This document shows, one piece after another, positions 24,641-37,590 of a stretch of DNA of 64,000 bases. Position numbers and translations under genes: made by a program. Source of the DNA: Rhodeus uyekii (Eukaryota; Chordata; Actinopteri; Cypriniformes; Acheilognathidae); NCBI GenBank assembly GCA_037043235.1, contig JAWRVZ010000053.1:372001-436000 (forward strand). The letters run 5' to 3'. How positions within the stretch are numbered: position 1 is the stretch's first letter; each line of letters starts with the position of its first letter. The notes below the pieces were generated by a model. The model was not told where the DNA came from. It did not search any database and worked only from the letters and a program-made list of their open reading frames with translations.

Positions 24641-26203
24641 ACAAGAGTGAATCACTTTAATAACTTACCTCTTCTTATATTGCACTTAGCAAAATATTAT
24701 TCGTTCTTAAAATAAAATATATGTCCCTCTATACAAATGACTTTTTACTATTAGTATGATGACTCAAACATCCTCATTCACAGTCAGTACCAAGTGTTAA
24801 TTAATACAAACATTTACCGGTGACTTAAATTCCCTAGTAACAAGGAGAAAATGTAATTTCTAGGGCAGTGTTTCTGTCACAGTCTTTCTGACCGAAATCC
24901 ATATAAATGCATTGTAAAACGTGAGAATGTGGAGTAAAATATAGAACAGCGAGCATTACCATAGTCTCAAGCCTCGGACAGCAATGTGACACGAAGAAAA
25001 TGACAACCACTGCATCTTAGCTATGGGTCTCACAAGGGCCCCTGGAGTGGTCCCGAGGCCATGTAATACCATGTTAATTACCGAGCGCACAGAATAGAGT
25101 TTCAAACAGGACTGTGTGGGAGAGAGGAGAAAATCTAATCACAGGGGAACCAATTTTACTGAATTTGTTGCTGCACTGTCTGGGTGGGTAATTTGTGATG
25201 ACAGAGAGAAAACATTACTGCCACAACAGTTGCTGAGCTGTAAATTCCTACTTGATGGAAAGTGATGGGTTTTTGACAATGTTTTCGTGTCAGTCCCCTA
25301 ACTTAGGCAGTTTTTTTCTGTCACTGCTGTCACTGTTACATGGACTGTCGTATTAATTTCCAGAATATCTTTCTTAAATCTTCAGTTTGCCATCGCTGTT
25401 TATTATCACATTCAGTTTAAGGACAAATAGCCACTTTAAATGCAAAAAGAGCTTTGAAAAAAGAAAACAGTCCAATCACATTCTACAGTATGTTTGTACA
25501 CATGTATTTGTCACTAGGTAATATCAGCCACATAACCAACAAACACACATTTTATGCTAGCCAGAATGTGTTTTGGGTGGTTGATACTGGCTGTCTAAAA
25601 TAATATTATTTTGATATTAATACATTTACATGTGTGAAATTAAGGACATTGTTTCCTGTGGCATGATAAATATGTAAGCATTACAAATGAGGAACATCGC
25701 AAGCAATTTATCATGAGTGAAGTTATTAAAGTTACACAAAGACTTCAGCAATGGCTGCTGAAAATTTGACTTTTCAGTAAAATAATAATTTTAGTAATGT
25801 GTACATTCAATCTGAGTGAAAAACTAAACTAGTTGAAAACTTTGCTATATGTGACGTATATGACATACTGCATCCATTAAGAGCACATGGGCACATCCTC
25901 CTGTCCCTTCCTCTTAAATAACACACAGATATAGGCCTTTAACAAAAATCATGCCAGCACCTACAGAGTGTGTCTGCCACACTGCTTCTGGCAATATTTA
26001 CCAACAGTTCACACCTTCACCTGTGGTGAAGTGCTGAAACTAACCTTGAACATATTTTTTGTATTGTGGAAATGTGTTATTTGCACAATGTGCGAAGTTC
26101 ATGAGAAATGGGTACTTATGTTTTCCTATTTATGGACATTCCAACTTTCTGATTTAATGATATTTTGTCACAAATGACATATGGTGATTTATCATATTTG
26201 AGA
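24641..26203. other. single-copy-looking DNA, nothing recognised
   Basis: Moderately complex sequence with no repeat ends, no recognisable exon, and ORFs under 70 codons. Confidence 0.4.
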
Positions 26204-26463
26204 TATGGTAATGTGTTCTTGCTCGCTGAAGATGTACTGGATAATGACTAAAGCTTTATGGTTTTGAAGCTCAAATTTTCTTCTCTATATATTTTTTAAC
26301 TAACAGACGGAATAAAGATATACAGTGAAGAATGTGTCTATTATGGTAATGTGTTCTTGCTCACTGAAGACTTACTGGAATATTACTAAAGTTTTATGGT
26401 TTTGAAGCTTAAATTAGCTTCTCCTGCATACATTTTTTAAAACTAACAGATAAAGATATTTTG
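26204..26463. repeat. two-copy tandem duplication, period 138 bp
   Basis: The block starting TATGGTAATGTGTTCTTGCT occurs at 26204 and again at 26342, followed in both by a matching sequence through TTTATGGTTTTGAAGCT and AACTAACAGA. The copies differ by scattered substitutions and small indels, so the duplication is old compared with those at 54.7 and 55.9 kb. Confidence 0.85.
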
Positions 26464-26481
26464 CTACCAAAAAATGCAATA

Positions 26482-27046
26482 CAGTGGTGTGAAATAGAGT
26501 TTGCCCCCATCCTGCTTTATTTTCTTTTTTTGCATGTTTGTCACACTTAAATGTTTCAGAACATCAAACAAATTTAAACATAAGTCAAAGATAACACAAG
26601 TAAACAAAAAATGCAGGTTGTTATTATTAAAGGGAAACTAAATCTAAATCTACTTGACCCTGTATAAAAAAAAAATGCTTGATCATTACTGCTAGATCTA
26701 TTCTCAATCACGAAATCACTTATACAGGACCTGCCTGACAAAGTGAAGTAGACCAAAAGGTTTTCAAAAGTTAAAAATCATGCCGAGATTCAAAGAAATT
26801 CAGAAACAAATGTGAAAGAAAGTAATTGAGATCTATCAGTCTGGAAAAGGTAATTAAGTCATGTTTAAAGCTATGGGAGCCATCATCCACAATTGCCGAA
26901 AACATGGAACAGTGGTGAACCTTCCTAGGAATGGCTGGCTGACTAAAATTACCCCAAGAGTGCAGGAACGACTCATCGAAGAGGTCACAAAAGACCCCAC
27001 ACAAACTGCAGGCCTCACTTAATTCAGTTCATGACTTCACCATGAG
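26482..27046 (+). mobile_element. Tc1-like transposon fragment with N-terminal transposase
   Basis: The left end CAGTGGTGTGAAATAGAGTT follows a TA (26480-26481) and is the start of a fish Tc1-like family. From about 26790 the plus strand encodes the N-terminal helix-turn-helix part of a Tc1 transposase, recognisable as VIEIYQSGKG, AIIHNCRKHGTVVNLPRNG and ITPRVQERLIEEVTKDPTQT, with in-frame stops. The DDE catalytic domain and right inverted repeat are missing; similarity ends near 27046. Inactive. Confidence 0.8.
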
Positions 27047-27179
27047 GTGCACAGTGCTAAAATATCAGTGCATAATAGGCACTGTATAAATAATTACTAC
27101 TTATTGAAGTGGTATATATAAAATAATTTAAAAAAAAACAGTTTGTTGTTCATCAACATTAAAAACACAAGGCCTTGCC
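27047..27179. other. short AT-rich spacer between Tc1 and DIRS relics
   Basis: No feature was seen apart from a T/A-rich run. Confidence 0.4.
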
Positions 27180-29150
27180 TTATCTCTGAACTCACCTGAC
27201 AGGTCCAATATCCTCTCCAGAGATCTAGATCTGGAAGCATGCACTGTGGTTATTTCCACCTGGAAGAGGCACCAGTGATGAGGAGCTGTATTTTCAGCCG
27301 GTAGTTTATATTAACAAAAAAGGAGTAGTGACACAAATCAAATCTGAGGACTGGTTCGTCACTTTAGACACACTCTTCCATTCGGCCTAGCTCTTTCACC
27401 CCACACCTTAATGAAAATGCATTCCTGCTGCGCTTCCAGTATATCCGTGTTCTGAAGCTTATCAATGATTTGTTGATCCTCAGTCAGTCACAGCTGGTAG
27501 AGGTTTGGCATTGAGGTGTCGTTCTCGCTCACTTGAAGGAGCTGGGACTCTGTACTTGAAGAAGAGTGTTCTGAGGACTACATTCTTGGGCATTGTATGG
27601 GATTCTGTGTCATTGTCATCCCGGCTTTCCCTCATGCTCATCGACATCATCCCATCAACAGTCAACAACATAAACCTGGACCAGTCACTCACTGAGCAGT
27701 CATAGGCCTCATAGCAACAGTTTCCAGTGTTAATCCCTCGGTGGTCTGTGCATATGGCCTCTTCAGTAGTGGCTCAGAACTAGAGAGTTTTTCCCTGAGG
27801 GGCAACCCCTTCCACACTATCAAGGTCACAAGGTAATGCCTACGCATCCTAGGTATGTAGAAGACAGCATGCTTTCTGTCCCAAGGACCCATTCTGGGAG
27901 CACCCTGTCAAAGCGTAATGCTGTTGACAGATGCCTCCCTCACAGGCAATCCTGAGGGATCAAGGTCTATAGAGCCGACATTATTTTTCTAGCACATAAA
28001 CCTGCTAAAATCATGCATAAATCATCAGGGGGTCTCCGTTCGCATCCATTTTACAAGTTGGAGTGACAGATCTTTCTTTGGTCTCAAGGGAAACTGCTTT
28101 TTCTTCCAGCAATTCACATTCCAGGGACCTAAAAATTGGGAACAGACTTCCTGTCGAGGCAGGGGCTGAGCCTCCGGAAATGGAGGCTCTACCCTAAAGT
28201 GGTAGAGCAGATTTGGTTAAGATGTGGCCAAGGCTATGAAAGTACAATTTTCCCATGATGACTCTGCTCCCGGGAGTTCTGGAGAGAGTTCGCCAGGACA
28301 AGGTCTGTCTCATCTAGTGTGGTTTTCGGACCTAGTGTCCCTCATCGATGGAACTCCTGTCAAATGCAGTGGGCTTGATAGTCCATCCTTGCCCAAAACT
28401 GTGAAGACTGTGAGCTTGGCCTCTAAGGGTGTTCAGCTCATAGATTCTGGTCTCTCAACCAAGGTTGTTGAAACCGTTCTCCGCTCCAGAGCTCTGTCCA
28501 TGTATGACTGTATGACCTGTAGTAAAGGAAAAAAATCACTTTGTGATGCAGTGAGAAGCAGTTACCTGTCAGATCGGCATCCTGCTGGAGTTCCTGCAAG
28601 ACAGATTCACTTTTTTTCAGCCACGTTTACTTGGCTTCCATAGTGCTTTCCACATACCTCTGAGTAGTATGTCAATTGGGAGAAACGTATTACTTACACG
28701 TTTCCTTCATGGCAAACTGAGGTTGAGGCCATCAGTACGCTATACAGTTTTGATCTGTGATCTCTGTTGAAGATCTTCCTCTTCCTTACATCCTATAAGC
28801 TTAGGAGATCTTCAAGTCCACTAACGTGGCTCACCCATCGTACTGCTGGCATCCTGTCTTCCCTTCATGACCAAAAAAGGATCTACAAATAACAAAGTGT
28901 GAGCAAGTGGTACTTGAGGCTATCTCATTTGCCCACAAGTCAGTTGGACAACTAATACATGGTGACCCATGCCCACTCCACTAGGAGCATGGCTGCCTCT
29001 AAGGCTCTTTTAGCAGGAGCATCTCTTCCAGACATTTCTGATGCGGCAGGTTGGTCCTCCCCCCATCAGTTAGACCTCAACTCTGCTCTGTGATCATGGG
29101 TGCACACTCCCTGCTTCAGGGAACTAGGGTTACATACATAACACGAGACA
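27180..29150 (+). pseudogene. DIRS1-type retroelement relic, reverse transcriptase to tyrosine recombinase
   Basis: Broken frames along the plus strand follow the DIRS order. About 27335-27370 encodes IKSEDWFVTLD, the start of the RT core. About 27380-27480 corresponds to LPFGLALSP and its downstream region. About 27550-27640 encodes KKSVLRTTFLGIVWDS. About 28318-28360 encodes VWFSDLVSLIDGTP, the linker preceding the recombinase. About 28970-29058 encodes HSTRSMAASKALLAG followed by DISDAAGW, the C-terminal recombinase block with the HxxR catalytic motif. A terminal CTTCAGGGAACTAGGGTTAC follows. Many stops and deletions, including loss of the RT YLDD, show it is inactive. It is the most complete DIRS copy in plus orientation here. 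Confidence 0.75.
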
Positions 29151-30978
29151 GCTACTGTTGCATTAAGAGCTAATGCACAGATCCAATAAACTTATACTGA
29201 TACACATATTTCAATTAAGACATAGCCAACTATGTTTATTTAGATACTCGCAAGATGGGCATTTAGTACCGCTCAAGTGCAGGAAGATGTGAAGAGGAGT
29301 TCAATCTAGTATTCAAAAAAGTGTCTGAGGAGTGAATTTCTGGGCAATATCTATGTTCCCTGTCACGTCTTCTTGTGCTTGAATATTTAAATCGGCATGC
29401 ATGCAGCGATGCAGCACTGGTCCGTCAACTGTCCGAAGGATTGTTCACATTCATTTTATCAAAAAATTGCATTGTTAGAATTCATAAAAATGTTCTGGCG
29501 ATTGACATCGTTCCATATACAAACTTGAATTGCATTTTGAGCTTGCCAAGTGTTAATTTTAGGCCCTGTATACACACATTACATTTGAAACAAACAATTA
29601 AATAAATTTAATCACTTAAAAAATGATCTATGAAACTTTAGCTTTAAAAAAAAGTTCTAGTAACTTTGCATGTGGTTGATAAGATAACCTTCACAGCGTC
29701 AAGGAATATCAGAGTCAGAAGGGTTTATGAAATCTGTATATTGGCAAGGAATGTTCTGTTGGGAATAAAAACAGCTTGGAAAATTCCTGTCTGGTGGGTC
29801 TGGGGAGGCTGATTGTAAAGCTTTTAAGACAACCTCAATCAGCTCCCCCTGCTCATGAAGATAGCATACACCGGCTACAACTCCCAATCGCGTTATCGCG
29901 TAATGTTAGGAAAGCCTTGAACACTGCATCTACACTGTGTTCCAAGGTCAATTTAAAAAAACACCACATACAGATGACAGTGAAAACAGCACCACTGAAT
30001 GCAGTGAAACAGTTGTTTTGGTAAGAAAGTATATTTTAAGAACATACATGTTTGTCATCTCAATGTCACAATTAAAAAGGGCAGACATCATAAGGATTTT
30101 ACATTTCCTCCTACTTTTTTCTTTCTTTCTATCCTCAAAAACCACCTGCATTAAACATGGATTCACTAAGAGTGAGGAAAAATGTGCGAATGACACAATT
30201 TATTCAAAGCAGCCAATTATTGGCTGCCATGAGCATGAAAACATTGAAATTTAAGAGAAATTTAGAAATGAAAATTGTCCAAATCTGAGTCCTGAAGCAA
30301 AAACACTTGGTATAAAGGAAATATAATAATAATAGTCTTTATTCTTTTTAAATATAAATATATTCCTTTTGGCTTCGGCAGTAAAAGCCAAATGATTTCT
30401 CACGTCCAGTTCATATCCTCAAGATGCTCATTAACAGCAAGTTACGTGAGGTTACCGTGAATCTGGTGGTAATACTAAAACACTTCACCTCTCTCTTTTC
30501 ATCATCATTTTCTTATCTTTGTGATCGAGAGCCACCACTGAATACTGAATCATACATGACGAAAGGGCTGAGATGAACCCTCCTTCCTTAATGAAACCCT
30601 TATTGATTTCTCATTGCACAGAATCATTGCCTCTGCTCTCATGTGCTCAACTTCAAGTTCCCACATTTAATCTGGATGCACATCTTCTGAAAATATGACC
30701 ATTGAGACCTCCAGAGTATTTGCATGAGATTAATCAATGTAATGCAGAAGAACCCAAACCCTCTCAGTTCCAAAACTTGCTCCAATTTAAACAAACTATA
30801 ATTAGCAAGCAGGATGTTGGGGATTTTTTTTTTTTTTTTTTACGAATGCCCATCCTTTATTAGAATATAAAATATAGATGGGTAATAATACATTACATAT
30901 TTAATTAAATGCACTACAGTGTAGTATTTATAGTTATATAGTAATTAGAAATGTTTCTGTTCTTCAAATCAATATATC
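29151..30978. other. AT-rich DNA with poly-T run, no gene recognised
   Basis: ORFs of 76-105 codons (for example 29375-29605 and 29937-30254) have no recognisable domain. An 18-T run lies at 30824-30841. Around 30590-30760 the sequence is complex, with an octamer-like ATTTGCAT and GATTAATCAAT, but function cannot be judged. Confidence 0.35.
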
Positions 30979-31168
30979 AGACTGGACTAATAAAGCTGAA
31001 AATTCAGCTTTGCAAAATAGATTTAATTATTTTCAAATTGTAAAAAATTAGCAATATTACTGATTTTACTGTATTTTTGTTTTATTTAAATAGAACCTTG
31101 ATGAGCATAAGATACTTTTTTGATAAACATTCATAAAAAAAAATCGTACCGACCACAAAAATTTTACC
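30979..31168 (-). repeat. family X repeat, partial copy
   Basis: It contains the words AGCTGAAAATTCAGCTTTG, ATTACTGATTTTACTGTAT and TTGATGAGCATAAGATACTT, and ends near CCGACCACAAAAATTTTACC. This is the half of family X opposite to that at 9.6 kb, running out towards its CTTACTGACCCC-type end. Confidence 0.6.
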
Positions 31169-31234
31169 AGATCAACTCATAACTTTTTACAATATAACAA
31201 TTTATATTTTATTATCTTTTATCTTTTATAACGG

Positions 31235-32015
31235 GCAGGGATACACACAGTCTTTGTGTTAGCTGCATGGGGCGCAAGTCGACAGGTTTCAGGAGGCTGC
31301 AAAACAGCTGGTGGCATTCAGGAAGCTATTGCCTCGCTGCCCTCAAGCTGAGGCTGTGATCCAGCCACTTCGCGACCACTTCGCGATCTTTGGTACTCAT
31401 GGACTGGCCCAGGCCCCATTTGAACCAATCGAGGAGATTTCAATCAAACTCCTCTCGCTCAAGACCCTCTTTTTGCTGGCCGTCACCTCGCTTAAGAGGG
31501 TGGGGGGATCTACAGGCCCTGTCTGTAGCTCCTTCCTGTCTTGAGTTTGCACCTGGGATGGCCAAGGATTTTCTCCATTCAAGGCCTGGCTTTGTTTCTA
31601 AGGTGCCCATTAACGTGGCTCGGTCTGTTGTACTCCGCTCCGGGTACGAGGGTGCTGTCGTAGTGAGCTGCGACACAGCTACAGCTGGTATCACTCCCCC
31701 TAGCACTTTGATGCAGCTCGAGTTCCCATGAAAGGGAACATCTCGGGTTACATATGTAACCTTAGTTCCCTGAAGGCCTCTTCAGCCTCAGCTCCTTGGG
31801 TCTCCGAACTCAATTCAGACACTTAACCAAGCAGCTACTTCCGGGTTCTGGCACGTTTTTATCACCTGGTTCATGACGTCACTGACCCGTGATGCGCATT
31901 CACACAGCGTGTTTATCGCTTACACAGTGCTTCAAGTGATTTTCTTCAAGGTATTCCCCTAGCGCTTTGACACAGCGTATCGTTCCCCCTAAGGGAACTA
32001 AGGTTACATACGTAA
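31235..32015 (+). pseudogene. DIRS1-type relic: tyrosine recombinase fragment plus terminal repeats
   Basis: About 31415-31650 encodes PFEPIEEISIKLLSLKT, then AVTSLKRVG, then (after a frameshift) LQALSVAPSCLEFAPG. This is the central block of the fish DIRS recombinase. The HxxR block is missing. After 31690 comes non-coding terminal sequence with GATGCAGCTCGAGTTCCCAT and GAAAGGGAACATCTCGGGTT. Palindromic TTACATATGTAA lies near 31750, and a second closing motif CCCTAAGGGAACTAAGGTTA near 31990. These closing motifs are expected from DIRS-type split or inverted terminal repeats. Inactive. Confidence 0.72.
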
Positions 32016-35000
32016 ACCAAAACGTTTCAGGGTAAGGATAGACATAATTATCTTAGGACTTTCAAAACAATGTCTAGATTTGGGAATCATTTATATGAAT
32101 GTGTTACAGATCTCTGTGAAAGAAAGGAAGTGGTAATTGGTGTAAGTGAGAGTTGCAGTGATTTACACTAGAACTGATTGTAGCTGTGTTCTGAGAGCAG
32201 GGGGAGAATAAACCTGCTGTCCATAGAGAAACAGACTCAAAGATTATTCTGCCAGTTCCAATGCCAGAGCATTTCTCAAAGCAAAATAACACAATGTCAT
32301 TCTATTCTGTACTTGGTATTTGTCTGAGCAAAATGTGAATATTCCATGCCTGCCTAAAGCATTTTTTCCCTCATTTTTCCTTTCACCTCTGTGATAACTG
32401 CATAAGGATAATCAAAATAAACCAAATACATTTTGCAAACTAGGAATTTGACCTCATCAAGAAAATGGAATGTGTTTGCAACCTTTTTTTATTAAACCTT
32501 TATAGATTTAAAAGAGATCAAAATAGCTATAAATGCCTTCTTTATGAAAATAAAGCACTTTGATGTACAGTTCTAATTTGCACCCACCAAGTTATGACTA
32601 AAAGATTTGCCTATACATTTTCTTTTTTTTTTTTTAAACATGAAAAATCTGTAACAAATTTGAGCCCCCGTCTTTGAGATAAGCTTGTGGGAATGAGATG
32701 AGACATTTCCTAATAATGCAAATCCATACCTCAAGGAAATCTGTTAACATCCATGAAGAGGATATAACTGATATGCTAACAGCATTGCACCGCCACAAAT
32801 GTTTAATTGCTTATTCTTATTGATGATGAAATGCAGACCAACTGGATGCTCTGTTTTTGCAGATAAGCCTTATCACAAGAGCAAATAAACATGACTTTGA
32901 AGAACAGTAGATTGAGTGATATTTGCAAATAGGATTGGATTTTAAAGTATGGTCTCCCAGACTGAGGGCCATGACCCTTACTGCTAACCAGTTACCTAAA
33001 AACATATTACTTGTTTACTTCATACTAACCGACTCTTGAATGTCACCAAAAACATAAAAAATACAAAAATTGGATGTCATGAGGCTTGTAAACAGTAGTA
33101 GTAGACAGAGACACTTTTATATTTATATGAAAATGTAAATGTATATTCGTTTTCTACATCCCTTCAGGGCCAATTTCCTTATTTAGAGCCAATTATCTAT
33201 TTACATTGGAACTGTAATGGCATAACAAATCAAATCAGGCCTCATCCGATTTAAGATTCACATGTGACTCTAGCAATGAAACCTTTCACAGTATGTTGGA
33301 GTGGAAACTCATCTGAGAGCGAAATCAATCAAACTAAACTAGGGCTAGAGTAATAGTGCAACTGCTGACATATTTATCTTGCAGCAGCATTATATATAAC
33401 AATTGATATTCTAGGAAGACACAACAAGTAGCAGAGTAAAATATCAATTCAGAGGCATTTTATTCATTAAAGAGTTTTCATGTACAGTGGTCATAACATG
33501 AAAAATCTAATTTGCCTTGAACTGTTAGTTTGAACTGTTGCTTTGAACCATTAAAACATCCTGTAAGTTTCATAGCTTAAAAACGTCCTCCTCATAAACA
33601 AAGCATTTATTTAATCAAGCTCCAAAAACGACTTGTATATGACTGCTTCCAGAGCAAGACATCAATGGATACTGTAGTACATCACTGACCCCACCCACTG
33701 GCATTCAGTCATGGCTAACATTTGTCTACATTGGACATGAGCATCGTTCCCAAAATTGACACGCTTGAATCTCTCAACAGGGAAAAAAAAGTGAAAGAAC
33801 ATATGCTTTGACACATATAGTTTTATGCAGCTCGTGTGCAACTCTGTACAGACTTCAGAAGAGTCCCAGAATCCAAAACAAGTTGATGGTTTATTTTAAT
33901 AGTGTCCCAGACCATATGTTTGTTCTGAGCATTTTGATTTGTAAATAAAACACATGGAAAGTTCTCAAATAACTCTTTGTTGAAAGATGAAGACGTCAGC
34001 TGTATTGGATCAGAAAGCAGCTACATTACAAACTGTGAATAAATTATTTCATAATGCTTTGTCTGTAAACATAAATATATAAGTGTATGTGTTTATGGTG
34101 TTGTACTTGCAAGAAGTTTGAAACCAAAATCATTAGTTATGTTCCTATATAGAGAGCATTTATTGAGATAGATTTTTTAGGTAATGAACAAACTCACAAA
34201 AATGTATACTTTAAATAGTAAGCAAGTAACTTCAATCATTGGAAAAGGGCATGACTCTATTATCTTTAAAATATGTAAACATGAAATTACCACATAAAGA
34301 GAGCATTCATTAAAACGCACCATCTGGACATTCATGGGGGGGGGGATATTTAGACAATGAAGCATTTGCACTGCGTTCTTAGGTCGAAATAATAGTACGC
34401 TAGGTAAAGCATTAGCAGTGTGAAATGTGGACTAAAAAACTATAATTTTAATATTGAAAAAATAACATTAGGTGTTTGTTTTTATTTTTTATTCAAATGC
34501 ACAAACAACTAAAAAATAAGTTCAAATATGTTTACAAACTGTTCAAATAATTTTGAAATACAGCATATGCCACATTTCCCTATATCTGTTATTTTTCCAA
34601 ACAAAACCTGATCTTCAAGTCTCCTGAAGCATTGCTCACACTGTGCATGAGGTTTTACAATGTTAAATATATCAGCCATTATTTAAAGCTTGTTAATTTA
34701 GTTTTTCATTTCATTTTACCAGACTCCTATGATTTTACATGACATGCAGAAACACTGCATAGAGTCAAATCACAGATCATTCTCATTCTCCCTCTCTTCA
34801 GGCAGTCTCTGGTGAAAAATGGAGCAAGAGGGATTGTTCCTCACAGGCCCTAATGAGAGTGCTTTGTTTAAGGAGTTTAAATGATCGTCCCATTACCCAC
34901 AGCCTTGGGTACCCCCCCATTTCTCAGACAGTGATGAAGGTCAAGCCCAAAGCACACTTCAGCTCTCCATAACGTGAAGAGTCACATTGCTCTTCCAACT

Positions 35001-36473
35001 CTGAGGAAATGGTTTCACACAGTGGATAACAGTTGAACACTCATTTGAACTCAGCTCTGCCTGTGGTTAAATGCGTAAAGAATTATAGGCCACCAATTAC
35101 TACAAGCGTAGAGCCATATGAACCGATAAAAAGGCAATGTTTTCCAGACTAGCAGAGACTGGTGCTAAAAAACAGTTCCCAACCACAAGATAAATGCCAG
35201 CACCTCATAGAGTAACCATCACTACAACCTAATAATTCAAACTCTGCAAAGTGGAACTGAGTTGACTTTATAATCAAGTCATTAATAATTCACACCAGAT
35301 ATCTCTCATGCTCTGTAAGGCATTGCTAATTGGCCCAACCATATGATAATCCTTTCCATAAAAATTGTATGTTCATCCTAATGGCCATAGACATATCATA
35401 TGCACGTACGATGCTTGTCGTCGGTACTACTCGCACAAGAAAGCGTTAGATTGTATGCAGTGATGTGATTTCTCATTTTTCCAAGTGATACATATCAGCC
35501 GTCACTGCTCAGTATAGATGTCACAGCCTCGCTCGCGATGATCTGATTAAATTCTTTCTGCGTACGCGCCTTTTCAAGTGTAGTTCATCAATCTCTTTAT
35601 CTTTTCAGTCATACCATTGCCACACTGAGGAGAAGCACATGAAAGCGCTGATCATAAACCCAATGAGGCCTTTGTGTACAAAAAAGGTTTAAACCACACT
35701 CACCGGGACAGAGAAAACATCTGAAGCAGTGAGTTTAAATTCATTACTTCATTTTCCACACTGCTGATCTGAGAACGATGCTCTGCATTTACTCTGAAGG
35801 CTTTTTGCTTCTTTCTGCAGGTCTGTTTTTCTGAGGCAAAGCTAAGACAACAATCAGGCTCAAATTGAATCACCTTTGGGTGTTTTAAATAATTTATGGA
35901 ATGCAAATGCCTTTGAGTTTCATTTATCAAATATTTTGACACCAACAGCTGCAGAAAGTCGCGTGCGCCAAGGGTAAAAGTACTTATCTGGAATCAATCA
36001 CTGCAGCGGGGGGAAAATCAGACCTGTTCTGGCAGAACCAGAGAGATTAAGGGTCGGAATCAGATTTTCTTGTTTGTGAAACTGAGCACAACATGTAAAG
36101 AAAAAAATGCCGTACTTCAGAATGCCTTGGCAAAGCCCATAAATCTGGAGCTAGGCATGAGAGTAGGTAATTACTCCAACTTTGAGGACTAGGAATAGAT
36201 TACTATATACATCATTATATGTGATTACGTTCGCTGCAGTAGGGCCTGTCATTGTTCAGCAAGAGATGGATAATCTTTCTCAGAGCATACATTATGCTAA
36301 CAGACCCACTTCCACACAGGATCCCTTGATCAAACTTGGCAGAGTTTTTCATTCCAGCGTAAGATGTCAGTGTCGTGATGTTGGTTGCTGTGTGAATGAG
36401 GGATTCTCAGCGGGGGGGGAAAGGAACAGATGAAAGACACATGCAAAGAGAGCGCCAAGTCAATAGAATGCAA
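32016..36473. other. long single-copy-looking region without recognised gene
   Basis: No coding exon, transposon end or tandem repeat of note was found over about 4.5 kb. ORFs are 60-83 codons and unrecognised. There is a T-rich run near 32622-32635 and a G10 run near 34337. The low repeat load compared with 20-32 kb suggests older or more constrained sequence. Confidence 0.4.
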
Positions 36474-36670
36474 TTAAAGGGATATTTCATCCAAAAACAA
36501 AAATTCTGTCATTATTCATTCACCCTACTGTCGTTTAAAACTCTCACTTTCTTTCGTCATTGCGGCACAAAATGGAAAAAAAAAATTGCACAATGACCAT
36601 GCTGAAAGTAAATGAAAGGTGGTAGGAATCAAGAATGGCTATGGTGTCATTTTGCTTGCATTGTATAGAA
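36474..36670 (+). repeat. family Y repeat, copy 3
   Basis: It starts AAAGGGATATTTCATCCAAA and continues AAAATTCTGTCATTATTCAT, CACCCTACTGTCG and CTCACTTTCTTTCGTCA, the family Y order with moderate divergence. The last part, AAAGTAAATGAAAGGTG, is the distal half. Confidence 0.72.
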
Positions 36671-36893
36671 AAGACAACCCTGGCTGTTTGGAAAAATGTA
36701 TACATGATGACATTTAAAGATTAACCTGAATAATAATTAACCTGACTAAATAAGATTAGCCTGAATCTGGTAATGTTAAATTTTGTTGGTTGCTGTATTT
36801 TATTGTGGCACTTCGGAAATAAAATATCTGGTGTGTGGCACTAAAAGGTTAATGTTCTATTGTGTATGACCCACACTAAACCTTATCCTATAC
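36671..36893. other. short non-coding flank of the hAT element
   Basis: It ends with TCCTATAC (36886-36893), the left 8-bp target duplication of the following element. Confidence 0.6.
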
Positions 36894-37299
36894 CAGGGGC
36901 CGGCAACCTTTAATGTTGAAAGAGCCATATTTAAAAAAAAAAAAAAAAATTTAAAATATGTCTGGAGCCGCAATCTAAGATACTTCCCACGTCACTTTCA
37001 CAGCACTCGTCGCACATATTGTCCGTGTGCATAAACAGAATGGCACTATCGCAGAAAGAAAGCATAGCGTGGTGTGGTGCTACTTTTCAACGGCAGAAAA
37101 AAGTATTGCGAGATGCAATATTTGTGACATGTTATGATGTATTTTATTTAATCAATATTTTTTGTAAAATACTGTATTATTTTAAACATTTTTATTTATT
37201 TGTTGTCAAATTTACTTTTGTAATACATTTATTAATGGACAATATGTCTTATGTGTCATGTGTGGATACAATTTGCCAATTTGCCTTTAAGCGGAATAA

Positions 37300-37303
<4 letters not shown>

Positions 37304-37370
<67 letters not shown>
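37304..37370. repeat. (AT)n microsatellite, about 33 units
   Basis: A pure AT dinucleotide run within the hAT element, likely unstable in length. Confidence 0.97.
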
Positions 37371-37373
<3 letters not shown>

Positions 37374-37500
37374 TTTGAAAAATCACTTACACATTTAAGT
37401 AATAAGCGGTATCGATATCGGTAAAATTATACCCCAAAATATCGATATCGTATCGAATTTAAAAAGTCAGGTATCGCCCATCCCTAGTGCGGAGCGACAC

Positions 37501-37590
37501 TCATGCGGCGCGACACTCCTTTCTTCCGTGGGCGGAGCGATAGACTCATGCGGCGCGACACTCCTTTCTTCCGTGGGCGGAGCGATAGCG
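37501..37590. repeat. 45-bp GC-rich tandem duplication inside the hAT element
   Basis: Two adjacent copies of a 45-bp block beginning TCATGCGGCGCGACACTCCT (37501 and 37546) and running through GTGGGCGGAGCGATAG. Because 45 is a multiple of three, short ORFs on both strands show a 15-residue repeat; I regard these as coincidental. Confidence 0.9.

Noticed and set aside
28224..28643. 139-codon plus-strand ORF as a host gene
   Set aside because: It contains VWFSDLVSLIDGTP and sits colinearly between DIRS RT and recombinase pieces, so it is part of the retroelement relic.
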